Below are positions 1 to 5,701 of a stretch of 5,701 nt of DNA, piece after piece (within the stretch, counting starts at the first letter, position 1; each line of letters starts with the position of its first letter). Position numbers and translations under genes: made by a program. Source of the DNA: Cellvibrionales bacterium UBA3090. GTDB taxonomy: Bacteria; Pseudomonadota; Gammaproteobacteria; Pseudomonadales; Porticoccaceae. The notes under the pieces are model-generated. The model was not told the DNA's origin. It ran no database searches and worked only from the letters and a program-made list of their open reading frames with translations. Where the stretch lies: the NCBI GenBank assembly GCA_002367235.1, contig DFBC01000105.1, positions 25,685-31,385 of the forward strand, in the 5' to 3' direction.

Positions 1-52
1 ATAGGTAACTCGATCAGCCATAACATACAGATATCTTGTCTGGCTTCACCTT

Positions 53-81
53 AAATCAACAGCGGCTCCCGAAGGAGCCGC
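53..81 (-). terminator. Intrinsic terminator after rpsO
   Basis: A perfect 8-bp stem, GCGGCTCC (81–74) with GGAGCCGC (69–62), is closed by a TTCG tetraloop (73–70) on a C-G pair, an exceptionally stable loop. It starts 11 nt after the rpsO stop. The tail TGTTGATTT (61–53) is only moderately T-rich, so some read-through, or a role as a 3' stabilising hairpin, is likely. Confidence 0.75.
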
Positions 82-92
82 ATATGATTCTA

Positions 93-359
93 TTAACGAC
101 GCAGACCAAGCTTCGCAATTAATTGTGTGTAGCGAGCTGCATCTTTACTTTTCAGGTAATCCAGCAACTTACGACGCTGATTTACCATACGAATCAAACC
201 ACGACGTGAGTGGTGATCCTTCTTATGATCACCGAAGTGACCTTGCAATTTATTAATATTGGCCGTCAACAGGGCCACCTGAACTTCTGGTGAACCAGTA
301 TCGCCTTCAGCTTGAGCGTTATCTTTAACGATCGCTTCTTTTTCAATTGCACTTAACAT
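93..359 (-). CDS. rpsO: 30S ribosomal protein S15
   Basis: S15 is a primary 16S rRNA-binding protein of the 30S central domain; it binds the helix 20–21–22 junction and helix 22, nucleates S6/S18 assembly and contributes to an intersubunit bridge. The product has 88 residues (E. coli 89 including Met). Family hallmarks are DTGSPEVQVALLT (20–32), the LQGHF segment (38–42), the rRNA-binding HKKDHHSRRGL run (45–55), MVNQRRKLLDYLK (58–70) and the C-terminal YTQLIAKLGLRR. The ATG is preceded by GGAG at 9-nt spacing; the stop is TAA. It is the last gene of the visible operon, separated from truB by a structured leader and followed 11 nt later by a hairpin. Expression is probably controlled by its own product through the leader. 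There is nothing unusual in the protein itself. Confidence 0.98.
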   Translation of the reverse strand: MLSAIEKEAIVKDNAQAEGDTGSPEVQVALLTANINKLQGHFGDHKKDHHSRRGLIRMVNQRRKLLDYLKSKDAARYTQLIAKLGLRR

Positions 360-368
360 CGTTTATTT

Positions 369-372
369 CTCC
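369..372 (-). promoter_or_regulatory. rpsO ribosome binding site
   Basis: GGAG lies 9 nt before the ATG at 359 and fixes the start. It directly abuts stem 2 of the candidate pseudoknot, and the surrounding 8-mer (374–367) is exactly complementary to 522–515 further upstream. Confidence 0.8.
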
Positions 373-422
373 AATATGCGGTTTAAGATTCAGGATACCC
401 GTGCATATTTACAGGTACCCTA
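373..422 (-). promoter_or_regulatory. Candidate S15 autoregulatory pseudoknot in the rpsO leader
   Basis: Stem 1 pairs 422–411 with 402–391: 12 contiguous pairs, of which three are G·U (422·391, 418·395, 413·400). The loop is 410–403. Bases 409–403 of that loop are perfectly complementary to 379–373 (7 bp), which lie immediately upstream of the SD GGAG (372–369). The topology is a classic H-type pseudoknot with a single A (410) between the stem strands, no bases between stem 2 and the 3' strand of stem 1, and an 11-nt third loop (390–380). E. coli S15 represses its own mRNA by stabilising a pseudoknot at the ribosome binding site and recognises a G·U/G-C motif; such neighbouring pairs occur here at 419–394/418·395 and 413·400/412–401. 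The pairings are seen; the S15 role is inferred. Confidence 0.55.
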
Positions 423-462
423 CTGGTTTTGGCTTGGCCTCAGCTATCTAGTAACGACTCGC

Positions 463-494
463 TGGAACCAATTCCACTGTTGCCCAAGGGGCAA
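463..494 (-). other. Two tandem short hairpins in the rpsO leader
   Basis: TTGCCC/GGGCAA (494–489 with 485–480, loop CTT) and TGGAA/TTCCA (476–472 with 467–463, loop TTGG) stand 3 nt apart. Neither is followed by a T run in the minus direction, so they do not look like terminators of this operon. On the plus strand the first is followed by a T-rich run, but no plus-strand gene leads into it. They may shape the leader or protect an mRNA 5' end; the function is unknown. Confidence 0.35.
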
Positions 495-556
495 ATTCTT
501 TATTCTTTTTCAGGTTGGAGAATACTGCCTACCCCAGTCCCTAAAAAGTACTCAAC

Positions 557-1492
557 CTAAAATACAACGAGTCGCTTGGGAGCGACCCGTCCATCATCGG
601 TTACTTCACCGACCCCCAAAAAAGGGCCTTCTTCTTCAAAGACGCGCACTATATCGCCTTCTTCACTTTCGCGATAGGCCTGGGGCGCCATCACAGGCTG
701 TCCCTGGCGGAAATAAAATGCGGTATCTTCTGACAAATCCACAGCCATCAGGTGTTTGATACCCGCATCCATTGGCTTGAGCAGATGGTCCATTTCCTCG
801 GCAAGGTGCTCTTCTCGAAGCGCCTCGAGTTCTGCCACGGTAATCGTGTCCGACTCATCAAATGGGCCGGCCACATTGCGATGCAGCTTTGAAACATAAG
901 CACCGCAACCAAGCGCGCTGCCTATATCCTCAGCAAGAGTCCTTACATAGGTGCCCTTACTGCAATGAATTTCTACATCCGCCTCAGCAAACTCACCTGG
1001 ACGAAAAGCCAATAACTCCAGGGAATAAATTGTCACCGGGCGAGCTTCACGCTCAATTTCAATACCTTCTCGTGCCAACTTATACAACGGCTGCCCCTGA
1101 TGCTTCAACGCTGAATACATGGAGGGCACCTGAGACAAGTCACCGCGAAAATCTGACAACACCGATTCGACCTGCAGTTCGGTCAATGCCGAGGCGCCAT
1201 TTTCGCTGACAATCTCACCATCAGCGTCTCCGCTGGCGGTGGCAATGCCAAATCGAAAGGTAGCCCGGTAGTGCTTGTCAGCATCCAACAGAAATTGGGT
1301 GAACTTGGTAGCCTCACCCAAACAAATTGGCAACACACCCGTAGCTAATGGATCAAGACTACCTGTATGCCCCGCTTTGGCAGCAAAAAACAGGTATTTA
1401 ACCTTTTGAACCGCACCATTGGAGGACATTCCCAAGGGTTTATTTAACAGCAAAATACCATCAACTGGCCTGCCTTTACGACGACGAGCCAA
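557..1492 (-). CDS. truB: tRNA pseudouridine(55) synthase TruB
   Basis: TruB isomerises U55 in the T-loop of elongator tRNAs to pseudouridine and also acts as a tRNA folding chaperone. From the TTG at 1492 the protein has 311 residues (E. coli 314). The catalytic motif GHTGSLDPLATG carries the nucleophilic Asp47. The conserved DADKHYRA follows with Tyr75, and KGTYVRT holds Tyr182/Arg184. A PUA domain occupies about the last 70 residues, ending GRVAPKRLVVF. There are two candidate TTG starts. The one at 1498 overlaps the rbfA stop as TTGA but sits only 1 nt after AGGAGG; the one at 1492 sits 7 nt after it and gives M-A-R-R-R-K-G, so I prefer it. The longer form (557–1498, 313 residues) differs by two residues. 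The stop is TAG, and the last codons overlap a terminator-like hairpin. The spacing suggests tight coupling to rbfA. Confidence 0.95.
   Translation of the reverse strand: MARRRKGRPVDGILLLNKPLGMSSNGAVQKVKYLFFAAKAGHTGSLDPLATGVLPICLGEATKFTQFLLDADKHYRATFRFGIATASGDADGEIVSENGASALTELQVESVLSDFRGDLSQVPSMYSALKHQGQPLYKLAREGIEIEREARPVTIYSLELLAFRPGEFAEADVEIHCSKGTYVRTLAEDIGSALGCGAYVSKLHRNVAGPFDESDTITVAELEALREEHLAEEMDHLLKPMDAGIKHLMAVDLSEDTAFYFRQGQPVMAPQAYRESEEGDIVRVFEEEGPFLGVGEVTDDGRVAPKRLVVF
559..591 (-). terminator. Candidate intrinsic terminator embedded in the truB 3' end
   Basis: The transcript can fold a 10-bp stem pairing 590–581 with 576–567 (one G·U, extendable by 591·566) around the loop CCCA (580–577). 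It is followed directly by UGUAUUUU (566–559), whose last U begins the truB stop codon UAG. GC content of the stem and the U-rich tail fit a Rho-independent terminator. Translating ribosomes would cover it, so termination may be partial and coupled to translation. It would separate truB expression from rpsO. Confidence 0.5.
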
Positions 1493-1494
1493 CC

Positions 1495-1917
1495 TCAAGC
1501 CTCCTCGGATGTATCCGAAGAACTGTCAGGGGCAACACCGGAGTCCAAACGTTTTGTATTATCAGTATTCACCGCGGCATCGATAAGGGCGGAGAGATCC
1601 TGACCACGCTTGCTACTGGGATCATATATAAAATGTAGCCGCGGAGTCGTACGCATTTGCATTCGCTTGGCTAGCAGCGAGCGCAAAAACCCCGAGGCAC
1701 CATTCAATACATCAGCGGCCTGCCGAGACTCTTCCTCGGAGTCGGTACCAACGAAGGTAACGAACACCTTGGCATTAGCCAGATCGCGATTCACTTCTAC
1801 AGCGGTAATGTTCACCATTTTCAGGCGAGGGTCTCGCACTTCATCGCGAATCAGCTCAGCCAATTCACGCTGTAGTGCATCTGAAACTCTATCGTTTCGA
1901 GTAAATTCTCTAGGCAT
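1495..1917 (-). CDS. rbfA: 30S ribosome-binding factor RbfA
   Basis: RbfA is a small KH-type protein that binds free 30S subunits near the 5' end of 16S rRNA, assists late maturation and is needed for growth in the cold in E. coli. The product has 140 residues (E. coli 133). The family pattern is clear: N-terminal MPREFTRNDRVSDALQREL; DEVRDPRLKMVNITAVEVNRD at 25–45; the central strand AKVFVTFVG; and NGASGFLRSLLAKRMQMR at about 72–89, which holds the Ala-Ser-Gly kink typical of the RbfA KH fold, followed by PRLHFIYD. The last 15 residues or so are a Ser/Asp/Glu-rich tail, probably disordered; its codons also supply the truB SD. The ATG lies 17 nt after the infB stop with only a poor SD, suggesting dependence on infB translation. 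The stop is TGA. Identity is secure. Confidence 0.97.
   Translation of the reverse strand: MPREFTRNDRVSDALQRELAELIRDEVRDPRLKMVNITAVEVNRDLANAKVFVTFVGTDSEEESRQAADVLNGASGFLRSLLAKRMQMRTTPRLHFIYDPSSKRGQDLSALIDAAVNTDNTKRLDSGVAPDSSSDTSEEA
1500..1522 (-). promoter_or_regulatory. truB Shine-Dalgarno inside a coupling hairpin
   Basis: A strong SD, AGGAGG (1505–1500), lies in the last codons of rbfA and points to the truB TTG at 1492, 7 nt away. The same bases can pair with 1522–1514 in a 9-bp stem (two U·G pairs) closed by the loop UACA (1513–1510). The hairpin lies inside the rbfA reading frame, so ribosomes finishing rbfA would open it. This is the usual logic of translational coupling. The pairing is read directly; its function is inferred. 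Confidence 0.5.
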
Positions 1918-1934
1918 ATCAGTTCGTCGCCAGC

Positions 1935-4514
1935 TTACAGCTGCCGCGCCACTTCCTTGATATCGAAGACCTCAATCTGGTCGCCACTTTTAATATCATT
2001 GTAATCTTTTACACCGATACCACATTCCATGCCGTTGCGAACCTCGTTGACATCGTCTTTAAAGCGACGCAGCGATTCCAACTCACCTTCATAGATAACG
2101 ACGTTGTCGCGTAGCACTCGAATAGGCTTGTTGCGATGCACCGTACCTTCAATAACCATACACCCGGCTACTGCACCAAACTTCGGCGAACGGAATACAT
2201 CTCGCACTTCGGCAATACCAACGATTTCTTCTCTTTTCTCTGGTGCAAGCAAACCGCCCAGAGCCTGCTTCACGTCATCCAGTAAATTATAGATAACGCT
2301 GTAATAGCGCAGGTCTAGACCTTCATCTTCTGCAAGACGACGGGCCGTTGCATCAGCACGAACATTAAAGCCAATAACCGCCGCTCCGGCAGCAATTGCC
2401 AGGTTAATATCTGATTCGTTAATACCGCCTACACCAGAAGCAATGACATTCACTTCTACTTCATCAGTACCGATATCGCGCAGTGTCGACAGAATTGCTT
2501 CTAGGGATCCGCGTACATCAGCCTTGATCAGTACAGGTAACATCCCTTTTTCTTCAGCACCTTCAAATGTGGCAAACATATTTTCAAGCTTGGTGGCCTG
2601 CTGACGAGACACTTTCTCTTGATACGCCTTATGTTGACGTCTTTCAGCGAGCCCACGGGCCTTACGCTCATCCTCAACCACAAGAAACTCTTCACCCGCT
2701 GCAGGAGGTGTATCCAAACCAAGAATTTCTACGGGAATCGATGGGCCAGCTTCGCCGGTAGGCTTTCCAGCTTCATCATTCATTGCGCGGATTCTACCCA
2801 CACTTTCACCCGCCAAAACCAGGTCACCCTTGCGCAAGGTACCCGCTTGTACCAAGGCAGTAGCAACAACACCTCGACCTTTTTCAAGACGGGACTCTAC
2901 AATCACACCTTTACCAGGCACATTCTTCGGCGCCTGCAACTCAAGCAGTTCGGATTGCAATAGGATGGCTTCGAGCAGCTCATCTATACCGTCACCCGTA
3001 TGAGCGGATACTTTGACGAATTGTGTATCACCACCCCACTCTTCCGGAATAACGTCTTTAGCTGACAACTCATTGGTTACACGGTCGGGGTCGGCCCCTT
3101 CCTTATCAATCTTGTTAATCGCTACGACGATAGGAACACCAGCAGCCTTGGCATGCTGAATGGCCTCTTCTGTCTGGGGCATAACACCGTCATCGGCCGC
3201 CACCACCAGGATCACCACATCGGTACTCTGTGCACCGCGAGCTCTCATGGCCGTAAAGGCAGCGTGTCCGGGAGTATCCAGGAATGTCACCATGCCTTTC
3301 GGTGTGTCCACGTGGTAGGCACCTATATGCTGGGTAATACCACCCGCCTCACCAGAGGCCACGCGGCTTTTACGAATATAATCCAACAGCGAGGTTTTAC
3401 CGTGATCGACGTGTCCCATGACAGTCACCACAGGTGCCCGCGGCTCCAACGTCTCTTCCATCGTAGCCTGGAGTGCATCAATCAGCTTTTGCTCAACTTC
3501 TTCTTCAGAAACGGGGACAGGGTTATGCCCAAGCTCCTCAATTACCAAAATAGCTGTATCCTGATCAACGAGCTGGTTGATGGACGCCATCGTACCCAGC
3601 TTCATCAATTCCTTAATAACCGCAGCCGCCTTCACTGACATTTTCTGCGCCAGATCGGCAACGGTAATTTCCTCCGGAACCTCTACATTGTGAATAATTT
3701 TGTCCGTAGGCTTTTTAAACTTGTGTTTATTTTCAACTTTGATCGACTTATTTTTACCCGTCCTGAGACGAGGTTTTTGATCGTCATCTGACTCTTCAAC
3801 GACGGCCTTCAATAAATCTTCGTTCTTGCGCTTCGGCTCTTTAATGGAACCACGTTTTTTAGGCTTTTTCGGTGCATCTTCAATTTCTACAGCCTCGACA
3901 CTTTCACCTTTAACATGCTTTTTCGCATGCTTTCCAGTATCGACAGCTGTATCAACGGGCGCCACGGGCGCTGGTGTTACCGGTTTTTGTTGTTCGGCTT
4001 CAAGTTGTTGACGCGCCTCTTCGGCCAGACGATTTGCCTCTTCAGCCTTACGGTTGGCTTCTTCCTCAACCTGGCGACGAGCCTCCTCTTCAGCATTTCG
4101 ACGCGTTTCAATAGCTGCCTGACGCTGCAATTCAGCATCATCCGTACGTGATGGAGCTTCCTCTACGGGAGGGGTCTCGACCACGGACTCATCAATTTCT
4201 ACTTGATCCTCTGCTTCTTCTGCACTGCGCTTAACATAGGTGCGCTTTTTACGGACCTCTACGTTGACAGTTTTACGACCAGCACCCGTTTTCAGCGTAC
4301 TGACCGTCTTACGCTTAAGCGTAATTTGTTTTGGCTCGCGAGCCTTTTCACCATGCAGGCTTTTCAAATAGGCCAGCAGTGTCTGTTTTTCTTCATCGTT
4401 GACAGTCGCATCTACAGAATTGTGCGGTAAACCCGCCTCCTGCATTTGACTTAGGAGGCGGTCGACAGATGCTCCTACAACCTTGGCAAGTTCGCTTACA
4501 GTGACTTCAGCCAT
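1935..4514 (-). CDS. infB: Translation initiation factor IF-2
   Basis: IF2 is the GTPase that recruits fMet-tRNA to the 30S subunit and drives 50S joining. The protein has 859 residues (E. coli 890). An N-terminal IF2 domain spans about 1–50, with the basic RKTVSTLK / VRKKRTYVKR segments at 68–96. A charged Ala/Glu/Arg coiled coil follows (about 125–175), then a Lys-rich linker (195–270) and a second IF2_N domain (about 275–330). The G domain (about 358–525) has all signatures: G1 GHVDHGKT 367–374, G2 around GGITQH 391–396, G3 DTPGH 413–417 with the catalytic His417, G4 NKID 467–470 and G5 SAH 503–505. Domains II, III and the fMet-tRNA-binding C2 domain follow (about 530–859). The ATG start has AGGA 6 nt upstream, and the N terminus MAEVTVSELA fits the family. 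The stop is TAA. No strong internal start like the one for E. coli IF2-2 was seen. There is no sign of damage. Confidence 0.98.
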   Translation of the reverse strand: MAEVTVSELAKVVGASVDRLLSQMQEAGLPHNSVDATVNDEEKQTLLAYLKSLHGEKAREPKQITLKRKTVSTLKTGAGRKTVNVEVRKKRTYVKRSAEEAEDQVEIDESVVETPPVEEAPSRTDDAELQRQAAIETRRNAEEEARRQVEEEANRKAEEANRLAEEARQQLEAEQQKPVTPAPVAPVDTAVDTGKHAKKHVKGESVEAVEIEDAPKKPKKRGSIKEPKRKNEDLLKAVVEESDDDQKPRLRTGKNKSIKVENKHKFKKPTDKIIHNVEVPEEITVADLAQKMSVKAAAVIKELMKLGTMASINQLVDQDTAILVIEELGHNPVPVSEEEVEQKLIDALQATMEETLEPRAPVVTVMGHVDHGKTSLLDYIRKSRVASGEAGGITQHIGAYHVDTPKGMVTFLDTPGHAAFTAMRARGAQSTDVVILVVAADDGVMPQTEEAIQHAKAAGVPIVVAINKIDKEGADPDRVTNELSAKDVIPEEWGGDTQFVKVSAHTGDGIDELLEAILLQSELLELQAPKNVPGKGVIVESRLEKGRGVVATALVQAGTLRKGDLVLAGESVGRIRAMNDEAGKPTGEAGPSIPVEILGLDTPPAAGEEFLVVEDERKARGLAERRQHKAYQEKVSRQQATKLENMFATFEGAEEKGMLPVLIKADVRGSLEAILSTLRDIGTDEVEVNVIASGVGGINESDINLAIAAGAAVIGFNVRADATARRLAEDEGLDLRYYSVIYNLLDDVKQALGGLLAPEKREEIVGIAEVRDVFRSPKFGAVAGCMVIEGTVHRNKPIRVLRDNVVIYEGELESLRRFKDDVNEVRNGMECGIGVKDYNDIKSGDQIEVFDIKEVARQL

Positions 4515-4520
4515 CAGTGT

Positions 4521-4525
4521 TCCTC
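4521..4525 (-). promoter_or_regulatory. infB ribosome binding site
   Basis: The mRNA reads GAGGA followed by six bases and then ATG at 4514. It lies in the 29-nt nusA–infB gap, where I see no promoter or hairpin, so infB is presumably co-transcribed with nusA. It supports the chosen infB start. Confidence 0.75.
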
Positions 4526-4543
4526 GGTTTTGCGCCTTCGTAT

Positions 4544-5701
4544 TTAATTGTTGTCGCCTTCTTGGGCGAACCAGGGTGCACGGGCTGTCATTATCAGTTC
4601 AGCAGCGCGCACTTCATCAATCGTATCTATATCTAACAAGTCATCGACAGCCTGTTCTGCCAAGTCTTCCATCGTGACAATCCCGCGTGCTGCCAGCACT
4701 CGAGCAAGCTCATCATCCATACCGTCCATAGCCAACAAATCTTCAGCTGGCTCAGAGATACCCTCTTCTGAGGCCAGCGCCATCGTCAGCAGGGCATCTT
4801 TTGCACGAGCACGTAATTCTTCGGCTATATCTTCATCAAAGCCTTCGATACCTGCCATTTCTTCTAGTGGTACATAGGCCACTTCTTCTATAGAGGTAAA
4901 GCCTTCTTCAACCAGAACAGTTGCCACATCCTCATCAATATCAAGTTTGCTCTCAAACACCTCGATCAAAGAACTGGATTCTTCCTGCTGCTTGCCTTCG
5001 GCCTCATCGACGGTCATGACATTAATTTTCCAGCCGGTCAGCTCAGAGGCCAAGCGTACATTCTGTCCATTGCGACCAATGGCCATGGCCAGTGAACCTT
5101 CTGCCACAGCCACATCCATTGAGCGCGTGTCTTCGTCCACAATGATGGACTCTACTTCTGCTGGCGCCATGGCATTAATAACAAGCTGTGCAGGATTATC
5201 GTCCCAAAGAACAATATCAATCCGCTCGCTATCCAGTTCATTAGACACCGCCTGAACACGTGCACCACGCATACCGACACAGGCTCCAACAGGATCGATT
5301 CTGCCGTCATTGGTTTTTACCGCAATTTTTGCTCTAGAGCCCTGATCCCTTGCGGCACCACGTATCTCAATAACTTCTTCTGCAATTTCTGGTACTTCAA
5401 TGCGGAACAATTCGGTCAGCATTTCATTGCACTTACGACTAAGGAATAGCTGAGGACCACGATTTTCAGGGTTAATTTCTTTCAGAATAGCTCGAACTCT
5501 GTCGTTTATCCGAAATACTTCACGACCGACCAACTCTTCCCGAGGCATGATCGCTTCGGCATTATTTCCCAGATCAACAATAATGTTATCCCGCGTCACT
5601 TTCTTGACAGTTCCGCTAACTAGCTCACCGATCTGATCTCGGTACTGCTCAACGACCAAAGCGCGCTCTGCATCCCGAACTTTTTGAACAATCACCTGCT
5701 T
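4544..5701 (-). CDS. nusA: Transcription termination/antitermination factor NusA (5' end cut off by window edge)
   Basis: NusA binds RNA polymerase and nascent RNA and modulates pausing, intrinsic termination and antitermination. The visible frame runs from the window edge (first codons K-Q-V-I-V-Q-K) to a TAA stop, 385 codons. E. coli NusA is about 495 residues, so roughly 110 residues (the RNAP-binding N-terminal domain) are missing; the GTG at 5695 is an internal Val, not a start. In fragment numbering, the S1 domain spans about 25–90. KH1 carries GMRG at 143–146, followed by the conserved ERIDIVLWDDNPAQ segment. KH2 carries GRNGQN at 209–214. Two acidic helix-hairpin-helix-like repeats follow at about 245–305 and 315–380, ending in an acidic tail (AQEGDNN). 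These repeats correspond to AR1/AR2, which in E. coli contact the alpha subunit CTD and lambda N. The S1–KH1 linker has KCNEML where E. coli has SKPEML, a small divergence. It is the first visible gene of the operon, 29 nt upstream of infB. Identity is very secure. Confidence 0.97.
   Translation of the reverse strand, partial: KQVIVQKVRDAERALVVEQYRDQIGELVSGTVKKVTRDNIIVDLGNNAEAIMPREELVGREVFRINDRVRAILKEINPENRGPQLFLSRKCNEMLTELFRIEVPEIAEEVIEIRGAARDQGSRAKIAVKTNDGRIDPVGACVGMRGARVQAVSNELDSERIDIVLWDDNPAQLVINAMAPAEVESIIVDEDTRSMDVAVAEGSLAMAIGRNGQNVRLASELTGWKINVMTVDEAEGKQQEESSSLIEVFESKLDIDEDVATVLVEEGFTSIEEVAYVPLEEMAGIEGFDEDIAEELRARAKDALLTMALASEEGISEPAEDLLAMDGMDDELARVLAARGIVTMEDLAEQAVDDLLDIDTIDEVRAAELIMTARAPWFAQEGDNN

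Larger units (their letters stand above)
360..556 (-). promoter_or_regulatory. rpsO leader region (no gene)
   Basis: These 197 nt between truB and rpsO contain no convincing gene. In the transcript direction they hold an A-rich stretch (about 512–495), two adjacent short hairpins (494–480 and 476–463), a long hairpin with a loop that can form a pseudoknot (422–373), and the rpsO SD. I could not identify a −35/−10 pair with good matches and spacing; the best fragments (TATTCT near 528–523, TTGGTT near 471–466) have weak partners. In E. coli rpsO has its own promoter after truB, and the terminator-like hairpin here suggests the same. Confidence 0.55.

Noticed and set aside
480..511. Plus-strand hairpin (480–494) followed by a T-rich run, resembling a plus-strand terminator
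   Set aside because: No plus-strand gene leads into it and the stem is only 6 bp with a 3-nt loop. It was kept only as a leader hairpin in the minus direction.
401..556. Possible rpsO promoter elements (TTGAGT at 555–550, TTGGTT at 471–466, TATTCT at 528–523, TAGATA at 450–445)
   Set aside because: None pairs with a partner box at 16–18 nt spacing with good matches, so no promoter is annotated.
376..759. Plus-strand open frame of 127 codons covering the rpsO leader and the truB end
   Set aside because: No good SD, low-complexity basic translation, and about half overlaps conserved truB codons in antisense. The leader is better explained by RNA structure.
862..1209. Plus-strand open frame of 115 codons
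   Set aside because: Antisense shadow of the TruB catalytic domain; no recognisable motif or RBS.
1931..1943. 5-bp hairpin CAGCT–GTA–AGCTG around the infB stop
   Set aside because: Short, with no T tail and no overlap with a clear RBS; likely chance.
3153..3638. Plus-strand open frame of 161 codons
   Set aside because: It lies wholly antisense to the conserved IF2 G domain; its translation is His/Arg/Cys-rich without family features, as expected for a shadow frame.
3990..4140. Repetitive Glu/Ala/Arg codons in infB, suspected DNA repeat
   Set aside because: This is the normal charged coiled-coil region of gammaproteobacterial IF2; the nucleotide units are not regular tandem repeats.

Overview
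The window is an ordinary-looking, well-preserved piece of the transcription/translation operon nusA–infB–rbfA–truB–rpsO. All five genes lie on the minus strand, so transcription runs from high to low coordinates. The organism is most likely a gammaproteobacterium: NusA keeps the C-terminal acidic repeats (AR1/AR2), IF2 is long with a charged coiled-coil N-terminal region, and the TruB, RbfA and S15 sequences align naturally with their E. coli and Pseudomonas counterparts. A free-living marine lineage is possible, but I cannot name a genus. I see no mobile elements, tRNA or rRNA genes, CRISPR arrays or foreign-looking segments.

Layout, in transcription order. The 3' three quarters of nusA enters from the right edge (5701–4544). 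After 29 nt comes infB, complete at 859 codons (4514–1935). After 17 nt comes rbfA (1917–1495). truB follows almost without a gap (start TTG at 1492, or in overlap at 1498; ends 557). A 197-nt leader region with no gene (360–556) separates truB from rpsO (359–93). A hairpin with a UUCG tetraloop lies just after rpsO. The last 50 or so bases are non-coding; pnp often lies next in related genomes but is not visible here.

The genes act together on gene expression. NusA works on RNA polymerase, IF2 on initiation complex assembly, RbfA on 30S maturation, TruB on tRNA U55, and S15 on early 30S assembly.

The window does not contain an unknown multigene system. The interesting signals are RNA structures. 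(1) The rpsO leader can form an H-type pseudoknot whose second stem abuts the Shine-Dalgarno (SD) sequence, resembling the S15 autoregulatory pseudoknot of E. coli. (2) A GC-rich hairpin with a U-rich tail is embedded in the last codons of truB and would partly insulate rpsO. (3) A hairpin formed by the end of rbfA hides the truB SD, suggesting translational coupling. (4) A perfect 8-nt complement of the rpsO SD region lies near the upstream end of the leader. All of these were found by eye and are unfolded hypotheses.
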